Shown here: positions 55,456-64,000 of the stretch, one piece after another
Layout: each line of letters starts with the position of its first letter
How positions within the stretch are numbered: position 1 is the stretch's first letter
Source of the DNA: Phascolarctos cinereus
Taxonomy: Eukaryota; Chordata; Mammalia; Diprotodontia; Phascolarctidae
DNA length: 64,000 nt
Direction of reading: 5' to 3'
Assembly (NCBI RefSeq): GCF_002099425.1
Contig: NW_018343955.1
Span: 11,332,001-11,396,000, forward strand
Position numbers and translations under genes: made by a program
Notes under the pieces: generated by a model
Told to the model about the DNA's origin: nothing
Seen by the model: only the letters and a program-made list of their open reading frames with translations
Database searches by the model: none

Positions 55456-57690
55456 ATTACTATTTGTCTAATTTAATGTAACTGTTTTATACCTGATAAC
55501 TTTAAAGTGATTTTAAAATGCCAAAGGTAATCAGATCAATGATTTTTATATGTGATAATTTGGAAATGCAATTAATGTAATCTGAATTTATTGTATGCGT
55601 TATTATTTTATTTCTAAATTGTATTGTATTTCTAAATTCTCTTAAACTGTAAAATTTGAGAGACCATTGTAATAGAAATGCTGTTAGACAAAACAATTTT
55701 TAATCTGGATGTTGTTACACATGAATTGGGCCTTTAAAAAGATGTGATAAAAATGGGATATTTGAAAACAGTTAAATATTTAATGAGGCATATTTATTTA
55801 TAAAACAGGTAATGACAATATTACTACTAATGATGATAGTGTTTACTATAATAGCAGATTTTAATTTTAAAATCTTTTTTATTATGAAAGTATGGTTTGT
55901 TTAGTTTAGTTTAGAAAGTATGGTGGTTTAAAGGTGTAGCTCCAACATATTAATTGATGAATCAGCTATTAGGTATTTGCTGTATGTCTGAAGCCCCAGA
56001 ATATAGGTAGTTTTAATTTGTAAGTAAAGGTTTAGTGAAATGTTAACTATCAGGGAAATATTAGGAAAGGTATTCAAACCTTAAGCGGAGATTAGTGAAA
56101 TTTCGCTATTTAAGGTAAAAATTCCTGGGACTGTAACTTATTATTGTTTTGAGTTTTGATTACCAGGCAGGTTGTCTGAATGGTCATGAAGCTAATAGTA
56201 GAAAATGGCACGTGCGGCAGTCTCAAGATGGCTGAGATAGATGTCTGTGTCTGGGAAAGGTTGAGAAGACAACCTAGAATATGGCCTAGCTAAGATCCTC
56301 CTGACTCTATTTCTTCATTGTGCTAGTTCCTTGCTGAAAAGGAAAATTACCCCCTGTTTAATCCTAAACCTTGCCTTTAACACTCTGTGATTGATTGGCT
56401 GTCAGATATGACTCATACCTGTAATCAAACAGAGCTAAGGGCGTTTATCCCCCTGTTATGATATAACTATATCACTCTTTTTCCTTTTATAGCAAATTTC
56501 TATAATGAAGTTTTGTTAGTACCACACTAAATCTATTAAGTAATAGATTGAGTTATTATAATAAGATGGAAGTATGAACATCTTATAATTTTAACTTTTA
56601 TTTGCAGTCAAATTATAATATGGGGATATCTTGCAAAGAGGGAAATGATTAGACAAAGCAATAAGATAAAGATGTAATATAAAAGTTTTCTAAAAAAATA
56701 GAACAGTAAATTTTGAGAAAGCAACAAGATTAGACTGTTTTCTCTAAAGAACTATATATAGATGTATATGATTGACTTCCAAAGTTTATCTATCATGGAA
56801 ATTCAGGCTTTGAGTTTTAATTTTAAGTTTAGTAATATGTTTTGGTAATAAGTTCCAAAATTGGATTAATAATTTATTAAGTCAGGATTCATTTTGGATT
56901 TTACACAAAAATTGCATTGATAAGGGTACAGAAAATTTAATTATTTTTCCATTTTCTAAAGTATCTGTCCAATAATCTTAAGGGACAGAAGAATTCATTT
57001 TCAGTTAGACCCTCATAAATTTTCAAAAGATTCTTATACCAGGCACAGGATTTAGGTAAAGATAGAAATACTAATTATATACAAATTGAAATTCTCTGAA
57101 GGTTCAAATTTGAGGAACAAATTTAAGAGATTATGCTAAACTATATTATCTAGGAACCTCTAGGTTTGGAACCAGAGAAGCCCCTTTAGAGTTGTCCTGA
57201 GAATAAATCTCCCTTATCAGAACTAGTTCATTGTGAGCCCCCTAAGTAATTTGATCTGTACCTGACAATGTAATTATGCAATTATTGGAATTGTGAGAAA
57301 AAAAACTTTATTGCACTACTTAAACCTAACCCTATGTGGGTGGGAAACTGGATCATCTGAAGAAAGTCCCTGCTGCTGAGCGGACAGACCCAGAAGCAGC
57401 TAACATCCAAGATTCTGGATGAGGGGCTGAGTCTACTGTTCTAATCTTTCTGTCTCCCCTTTTGTTATGTGCCCAATCACAAAGACCCTGATTCAAGTAT
57501 GTGTTGGCATTTTCTCACTCTGACATTCGTGGCCCCACCACTCCCTTTTTTTAAATAATGACACCTGGAACATATTTCCCCCAATAGGTCCCCTCAAGGA
57601 ACTAACCCCCTGGATATATCTGCCTCTCCTTTATTGGCCATAAGGGTAGGGTTTTTCAGACCCCTTCCCTTTGGCCAAAAGGGGTAAAAG

Positions 57691-57849
57691 TCAAAATATT
57701 TTGGAAATACCGTATTTTCCAGAGCTAAAGCCCATCAAGCAGGCTATGCCCTGAGCTTGGTATAACAACAGTCCTTTGCACTCTGGATGATCTCACCCTC
57801 TGACAAAGTGCATTGCACCAGGGGATCAAATCCCCCCCCCCCATTATTT
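57691..57849 (+). repeat. Partial 3' LTR of the ERV-like fossil
   Basis: It matches the first third of the 5' LTR ('cagagctaaagcccatca', 'gctctgcactctggatgat'-like text near 57,775) and stops in a run of C (57,832-57,842), where L1 sequence takes over. Confidence 0.75.
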
Positions 57850-60785
57850 AAATCATTATTGTTGTTCTCTTTGATGAAATTTTTGGTTGTTTCTATGATT
57901 TATTGTTTAACCCATTCATACTTTAGGATTATTTTCCAATTAATTTTTAGACTATCTCTCCCTTGACCTTTATTATTATTGCATCATGATTGGAAAAGGA
58001 TGCATTTAATATTTCTTCCTTTCTGCACCAGATTGTGAAGTTTTTATGTCCTAGTACATGGTCATTTTTTGTGTAGGTGCCATGTACCACTAAGAAAATG
58101 GTATATTCCTTTCTATCCCCACTGAGGTTTCTTCAGAGGTCTATCACGTTTAATTTTTCTAAAATTCTATTCATATCCTTAACTTTTTTCTTCTAGGCTT
58201 ATCTAATTTTTAGAGGGAGAGGTTGAAGTTCCCCCCCCCCCATATAGTTTTGCTGTCTATTTCTTGCTATAGCTCACTTAACTCCTCCTCTAAGAATTTG
58301 GATGATATACCATTTGGTGCATATATATTTAGTATTGATACTACTTCATTGTCTATGGTACCTTTTAGCAAGATGTAGTTTCCTTTTTTATCTCTTTTAA
58401 TTAGATCTATTTTTGCTTTTGCTTTGTCTGAGATCAGGATTGCTACCCTTGCTTTTTTTTTTTTTTTACTTCAGCTGAAGCATAATATATTCTGTTCTAG
58501 CCTTTTACCTTTACTCTGTGTGTATCTCTGCTTTGAATATGTTTCTTGTAAACAACATATTGTAGGATTCTGGTTTTTGATCCACTTTGCTATCCACTTC
58601 TATTTGATTAGAGAGTTCATTCCATTCACATTCACAGTTTTAATTACTAACTGTGTCTTTCTCTTTGTCCTATTTCCCCCCAGTTTATACTTTTCTCTCT
58701 CCTTTTACCCTTTCTCTCCTTACCAGTGGTTTGCTTCTGATCACCACCTCCCTCAATCTGCCTTCCCTTCTATCCACTCCCTTCTCTTACTTCCCTTTAG
58801 GGTAAGATAGATTTCTATGCCCAAATCAATGTGTATGTTATCTCCTCTTTGAGCCAAATCCAATGAGAGTAAGGTTCAAACAATGCTCACCCCGCCACCC
58901 TTCTTTCCCTCTTTTGTAATAGGTCTTTTACACCTCTTCATGTGATGTAATTTACCCTATTCTGCCTCCCCCTTTCCTCTTCTTTCAGTACAACCCTTTT
59001 TTTACCCCTTAATTCATTTTTATATCATCACATTAAAATCAACTTATGCCCACACTCTCTATGTATGCCCATTCTAAATGTCATAATAACGTCTCATGAG
59101 CTATAAATATCATCTTCCTGTGTAGGGATGTAAACAGTTTAACTTTATTGAATAATATGTTTGTTTTTTTCTTTCTTGTTTACCTTTTTATGCTTCTCTT
59201 GAGTCTTATATTTGGAGATCAAATTTTCTGTTCGGCTCTGGTCTTTTCATCAGGAATGTTTAGAAGTCCCCTATTTCATTGAATGTCCATCTCGTCCCCT
59301 GAAAGATCATGCTCAGTTTTGCTGGGTAGTTGATCCTTGATTGTAATCCAAGCTCCTTTGCCTTCTGGAATATCATATTCCAAGACTTCAGTCTTTGAAT
59401 GTAGAAACTGCTAAATCCTTTATAAACTGACTATGGCTCCATGATACTTAATTTGTTTCCTTCTGACTGTTTGCTGTATTTTCTCCATGATCTGATAATT
59501 CTGGAATTTGTCTACATTGTTCCTTTTCATTTTGGGATCTCTTTCAGAAGGTGATCAATGGATTCTTTCACTATATAACCCTCTGGTTCTAGGACCTCAG
59601 GGGAGTTTTCCTTGATAATTTCTTGAAAGATACTGTCCAAATTCTTTTTTTTCTTCTTATCATGGTTTTCAGGTAGTCTGATAATTTTTAAATGATCTCT
59701 CCTAGATCTATTTTACAGGTCAGTTGTTTTTCCAATGAGGTATTTTCTTTTTTTTCCAATTTTTTTCCATTCTTTTGGTTTTGTTTGACTGATTCTTGAT
59801 GTCTCATAGAGTCATTAGCTTTCACTTACCTGACTCTAATTTTTAAGGAATTATTTTCTTCAGTTAGTTTTTGTACCTCTTTTTCCATTTGGCTAATTCT
59901 ACTTTTTAAGGAGTTGTTTTTTTCAGTGGTTTCCCCCCCACCTTTGGCCAATTGTATTTTTTAAAGACTTGTTTTCTACAATCAATTTTTGTCCTTCCTT
60001 TCCCAAGCTGTTGACTCTCTCTTCCATGCCTCTCATTTCTTTTCCCAATGTTTTTGACCTCCTTTATTTGATTTTTAAAATCTTTTTTGGGCTCTTCAAA
60101 CAAGGCTTTTTGGGTTCTAGTCCAATTCTTATTCCCCTTTGAGGCTTCACATGTAGGTATATTGACAATATTTTCATCTTCCGAGTTTGTGTTTTAATCT
60201 TCCCTGTCACCATAGTAACTTTCTATGGTCAATGTTCACTTTTGCTTCTTGCTCATTTTTTGGTCCATTTTGTAGCTTCTAAAGTTGAGCTCTGGTCCTA
60301 GGCCGCAGGGGGCACTGCCCCCAGCTTCTTGTGCTGGGGGCCAAAGACCTGGACATTGGCTTTGTGAGCTGAGTCCTCAGGTGCTAATGGCTTGCTCACT
60401 GCACTGGTATAGCTCAGCCTAGTTGTGCCTGTTATTACCTGGTTTCCAGGGCTGGCGACTTGCCTTCCATGCTAGGGCTGGAGGCTTCACAGCTGGCCTG
60501 CTGGGGCAGGACTGAAGGACCTTGGTTGCTGACTTATGCTGTGGCTAAAAGTCTCCCACTGGCCTGTCCAGACACCAACTGTGCTCCCCTTTTACCTACA
60601 TGAGACAGACCTTTATTGAAAACCTTCTAAGTTATCTTAACCTGGAAAATTGTTTCACTCCATCTTTTTGTAAGTTATGTCATTCCAGGATCCATGTAGA
60701 GGCTTAATTTAATGTTGTTTCTGAGGGAAACTGGGGAGAGCTCAGGAAATTTTCTGGCTTCTCTCCATGTTTCATCACCTTTTCT
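57850..60785 (-). mobile_element. L1 LINE 'D', 5' half only
   Basis: On the minus strand the 5' end is near 60,785. A 5'UTR follows to about 60,190, with a GC-rich part around 60,300-60,560. ORF1 comes next (about 60,150-59,230), with a coiled-coil remnant (60,103-59,906) and the carboxy-terminal domain region. After the inter-ORF region (about 59,200-58,680) comes the amino-terminal endonuclease half of ORF2 (about 58,660-57,850). The rest of ORF2 and the 3'UTR are absent. This is the opposite of ordinary 5' truncation during insertion, so the 3' half was probably lost later. Not coding-competent. Confidence 0.82.
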
Positions 60786-61440
60786 TGTGGGCTTACAGTA
60801 AATGCACTCCTGATCCCTAAGGCTTAGGGTGAAGGGGCGGTAAATGGCCCTCGAAGTTTTCAACGTTTTCCAATGGATAAGTGAGTCATTCATATATATG
60901 AAAAAGTAGTTTGCTTTTCTTTTTTTTTAACTAGAAATTCATTTATCATAATAAAAGACATCTGTGAGAAGTTATGGGAAACCTGTAGCACAGAGGGAAT
61001 ACATCATGATCTCACAGGAATCAAAATGACAAGTGACCCAAAGGACAATGGGAAGAGAAGAGTGTGTGTGAATAGGCAAATAGCATATGACCAACAATGA
61101 TTCCATCATTATGGACATTTGTGACTAAAGAATTTTATGGGCTAGTCATGTTGTGAGAATGAAACTACAGCCAGCTGAGTACTATGCTGGTATCTTCATG
61201 GTATTAAAATAAATACAGAAAGCCCTCCAGTACATTGATTACATTGTCATTGGAGAATTTGTGGAAAGACATAGAGAAGGGATGAGATTTACAAACATGG
61301 GGAGACTACTGACATGCTTTGAGATGAAAAGAAAACTATCACCATATTGTAATATATTGCCTCAGTACTTTTCCTTTTTTATTCTATTTCTTTTTAAAAA
61401 GAAGTCCCTCAACCTCTTTCCCTGTATCCTAGAGAGTTAT
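60786..61440. other. Unassigned stretch
   Basis: Nothing firmly recognised. 61,125-61,200 ('atgggctagtcatgttgtga') faintly recalls the carboxy-terminal part of an RTE-type LINE, too weak to annotate. Confidence 0.45.
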
Positions 61441-62065
61441 TCTGGAGAACAGATGACTCAGGGAGTACATAATATAGTGTTTGAAAAGCTGTCATGTGAA
61501 AGGAATTATATTTGTTCTGTTTAGACTCCAAGGATAAAACCAAGAAAAAAGGGTAGAATTCGCAAATTTGCAAATTTATGTTTAATGTGCTGAAAAACTT
61601 TCTAGGAATTGTTGTTCAGTCATTTTTCATTAATGTCCTACGCTTTCATGACCCCATTTGGCTGTTCTTGGCAAAGATACCAGAGTGATTTACCATTTCC
61701 TTCTTCAGTTCATTTTACAGATGAGGAAACTGAAGCAAACAGGGTTAAGTGACTTGACCAAGGTCACAAACTAGTAAGTGTTTGAGGCTGGATTTGACCT
61801 CAGGAAAATGAGTTTTTCTGACTTCAGGCCAGGAACTCCATCCACTGTGCCACCAAGCTCCCCTCCTACAGTTAGAACTTCAAAAGCAGAATAGCCTGAC
61901 TCAAGAGGTGGCATGGGAGCCCCCTTCTTTGAAGATTTTCAAGGAGCAGCTATGTGACCACTGGTCAGGTAATGTTATAGGGAGAGGGGGAATGGTCTGA
62001 GCTCCTTTTGGGTATGGGTTGAATGAGATGACTGCCAAGGTCCCTTCTAATTCAGTGATTCTGTG
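61441..62065 (+). mobile_element. CR1/L3-type LINE 3' end, split by a SINE
   Basis: 'gaaaagctgtcatgtgaaag', 'ttgttctgtttagactcc' and 'gctgaaaaactttctaggaa' precede the SINE. After it come 'gaagattttcaaggagcagc', 'ggtatgggttgaatgagatg', 'aaggtcccttctaattcag' and 'tgattctgtgag', the L3 terminus. Confidence 0.8.
61608..61862 (-). mobile_element. Long-tailed CORE-SINE (Mar1-like) nested in CR1/L3
   Basis: Reverse tail 'ttgttgttcagtcatttttc', 'tgttcttggcaaagatacca', core 'cattttacagatgaggaaac', reversed head 'gtgccaccaagctcccc'. Full length. Confidence 0.92.
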
Positions 62066-62323
62066 AGATCCATGGATCTTAGTTTGCTGCTCACTTAACT
62101 GAAGTTGCCCCTAGCCTGGACAAACTTCCTCAGAAAGGACATTTCTTCAGCAGTGATAGATTTTAAAATTACACAATCTGGTGAGAACATTTCGAAGTCA
62201 GTTAAAACAACAACAATTGTACCTCATTGCCTAACACGGTTCATTGTATCTAGTTGGGACATCTTTTTCATACCCTTTGAAAGTTAGCTACATCTAGGCT
62301 TCTTACTGTGTGAATGTTTCTTT

Positions 62324-63571
62324 TTTTAATTAATTAATTTAGTTTTCAACCTTCACTTCCACAAGATTATGAGTTCCAAATTTTCTCCCCATCTTGTCCC
62401 TCCCCTACCCCAAAATGGCGTGCATTCTAAAATACCCCTAATCTGCTTTACCTTCTATCTCTCCTCCCCTTCTCTTATCCCCTTCCCCTTCAATTTTCCT
62501 GTAGGGTAGGATAGATTTCTATACCCCATTTCCTGTGTATCGTATTTCCCAGTTGCATGTGAAAACAATTTTTTTTTTATCTTCTGTCTTTAAAATTTTG
62601 GGTCCCAAATTTCCTCACTGTGTTGTCTTCTTCTGGTTGTATGTTTTGATCTTCTTTGTTACCAAAGAAAGATTCTATGGTCTGATTATTTTTGCACTGC
62701 TTTCTCATGATTCCAGCCAGTTACATGAGTTATAAATTCTTTGTTAAGGTAGGAGTCTGCTTCCAGTGTGGAGAATGTATTGTCCCAAGCTTCAGGGGTT
62801 TTGTGCATCTATTTTTAGAGATAATTCTAGGGACCTGAAAATTTTCAGTTCTTCCAAGGTGATATGATCAAGGGCCAGGTGTTTACTCCTTTCCTGGCCA
62901 GTGCTCTGGTCTATGAGTGGCCACAAGTACTCTTTTCTGCCTTGGAACTATGAGGAGGACTTTATCTTCAGAGCTGCTACAAGCTCCACCATGCCAACAC
63001 TCCTTCTCACCCCAGGACCACCACCCAGAACTGTGACCCAGATCCAAGCATGGGCAAAGCAAGAGAATCCTGCACTAGCAGAGAGATCCCTGAAATCCCC
63101 CTCTGATCAGCCACTTGATTCTCCCTCAGTCTGTGGGCCAGAAGCTCTGGAGGCAGCCACTGCCCTGGGGCCAAGCTCAGGGACTGGGGCTGGGACCCTG
63201 CTTTTCTCTCTCACCACTGCAGACACAGACTTTTCCTACTGACCTTCTAAGTTGAATTTAGTGTTCATGGGTTGAGAAGTCAGGAAACTGCCACAGCTGC
63301 CTGCGACTCAGTCCTCTGAGGCCTGTTGCAGGTTAGCTGTGGCATGTGCGCCCACGCCGAACTGCATTCCTCTCCCAGCCTGATGCGATATACCTTTCCA
63401 ATTAACCATCCAGATTGTCTTGGGCTGGAAATTTATTTCACTTTGTCTTTTTGTGGGTTCTGCTGCTCTAGAATTTGTTTAGAGCCATTTTTTTACAGGT
63501 ATTTGGAGGGGTTTGGGGGAGAGCTCAAGCAAGTTACTGCTTTTACCTTGCCATCATAGCTCCGCCCCCCA
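62324..63571 (-). mobile_element. Miniature L1 derivative 'C' (5'UTR plus 3'UTR)
   Basis: The minus-strand 5' end is near 63,571. The 5'UTR (63,570 to about 62,640) is clearly the same as in L1 'B' (36,890 to about 35,930): for example 'ccagaactgtgacccagatc' and 'tctgatcagccacttgatt' occur in both. At about 62,618 it joins directly to the 3'UTR type of B ('agttttcaaccttcacttcc', 'ttcccagttgcatgtgaaa'), with no ORF1 or ORF2 between. Flanks 'gtgaatgtttct' (about 62,311) and 'gtaaatgtttct' (about 63,573) look like a target duplication. About 1.25 kb, non-coding. Confidence 0.78.
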
Positions 63572-63573
63572 TG

Positions 63574-64000
63574 TAAATGTTTCTAAGCCTGTGTCTTGTT
63601 CTCTTCCTTCTCTCTTTCTCCAGTCTCTGACTTGGTGATCTCATCTTCATGGGATCAATGATCACTTTATGAAGATGACCTGCAGATCTACCTACTTAGA
63701 TGTTGTCTCCCTTTTGAGTTCTAACCTACACAACTAAATGACTATTAGACCTTTCTCACTGGATGTCCTATTGACATTTCAATTTTAACATACCCAAAAT
63801 CAAACTCACTATCTTCACACCTCTCCTGCCCTTCCCTCTTCCAAATTTCCCTTTTCTCTTCAAAGAATTGCCATATTCTTTTTCATCCAGGTTTGCAACC
63901 TCAAAGTCATTCTTGATCTTTCATTCATCTTCTCCCTCTAAATCCAATCAGTGAGTCTTGTCAGTCCTCTCCCTACTCCAACTCTTGTATCTGCCTGTTT
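63574..64000 (+). mobile_element. L2 LINE, coding-region debris, continues past the edge
   Basis: Sense L2: 'cttggtgatctcatcttcat', 'agatgacctgcagatctacc', 'cactggatgtcctattgaca', 'aaaatcaaactcactatctt', 'aacctcaaagtcattcttga'. These follow the L2 RT-region order. It runs off the window at 64,000. Confidence 0.82.

Larger units (their letters stand above)
53939..57849 (+). mobile_element. Decayed LTR retroelement (ERV-like fossil)
   Basis: A 5' LTR (53,939-54,440) and a partial 3' LTR (57,691-about 57,849) share the same start, 'tcaaaatattttggaaatac', and about 130 comparable bases. Five bases after the 5' LTR, 'tggtggcagaagt' (54,446-54,458) resembles the Leu-tRNA primer site of class III (ERVL/MaLR) elements ('tggtgtcagaagt'). 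The purine-rich 'aaaaggggtaaaag' (57,677-57,690) sits exactly before the 3' LTR, as a polypurine tract should. The interior has a GC-rich part (54,940-55,260) and a long AT-rich part, with no recognisable gag, pol or env domain. It is a broken, ancient fossil. The LTRs differ by about 10 percent by eye, suggesting an age of tens of millions of years. The family is tentative. Confidence 0.75.

Noticed and set aside
56179-56520. Possible second LTR inside the AT-rich interior of the fossil ('gatataactatatcactc' TATA-like, 'gatggctgagatagatgtct')
   Set aside because: Only a single copy is seen and no terminal structure could be defined.
58424-58810. A 128-codon plus frame with hydrophobic Phe/Leu/Ser composition
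   Set aside because: It is the antisense of the L1 ORF2 endonuclease; a parallel antisense frame occurs in L1 'A' at 32,752-33,075.

Overview
The window looks like a non-coding, transposon-dense piece of a marsupial chromosome. I found no host protein-coding gene, exon, rRNA or functional tRNA gene. Long open frames are absent, and the few above 100 codons lie in microsatellites, LINE debris or a retroviral fossil. The marsupial call rests on two abundant tRNA-derived SINEs that share the head 'ggcagctaggtggcacagtg'. One has a long BovB/RTE-type tail (Mar1-like) and the other is short (WSINE1-like). Old MIR, L2 and CR1/L3 copies and L1 elements with marsupial-type ORF1 and 5'UTR fit as well. 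The abundance of the short SINE suggests an Australian lineage such as a dasyurid, but that is inference. Family names come from recalled consensus sequences, not from a search.

Layout. Bases 1-31,500 are AT-rich intergenic or intronic DNA with scattered old repeats: a CR1/L3 copy (860-1605), MIRs, SINEs, two neighbouring hAT-type elements (13,449-14,150), a possible terminal-inverted-repeat element (20,601-21,186), and two copies of a repeat I cannot name (7,315-7,560 and 28,598-29,100). Bases 31,555-38,287 hold a minus-strand L1 (A). A second minus-strand L1 (B, 33,864-36,890) is nested in its ORF1. B carries ORF1 but essentially no ORF2, the half-L1 (HAL1) layout. Bases 38,288-46,450 are SINEs, an L1 scrap, L2 pieces in both orientations and a long CR1/L3 copy broken by later insertions. 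Bases 46,460-51,085 are an old plus-strand L1-type LINE (F) with recognisable ORF1, endonuclease and reverse-transcriptase debris. It was entered by an L1 3' end and by a SINE. Bases 52,322-53,770 hold two L2 pieces tail to tail. Bases 53,939-57,849 are a decayed LTR retroelement with a 5' LTR, a Leu-tRNA-like primer site, a polypurine tract and a partial 3' LTR. It abuts a minus-strand L1 that has lost its 3' half (57,850-60,785). The window closes with a CR1/L3 copy, a very short L1 derivative (62,324-63,571) made of the same 5' and 3' ends as B, and an L2 that runs off the edge.

The most interesting signal is the series of related L1 deletion forms on one strand: A (ORF2 interior missing), B (ORF2 missing) and C (both ORFs essentially missing). 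B and C have target-site-like flanks, which suggests that shortened forms themselves moved. Nothing here amounts to a new functional system that I can support.
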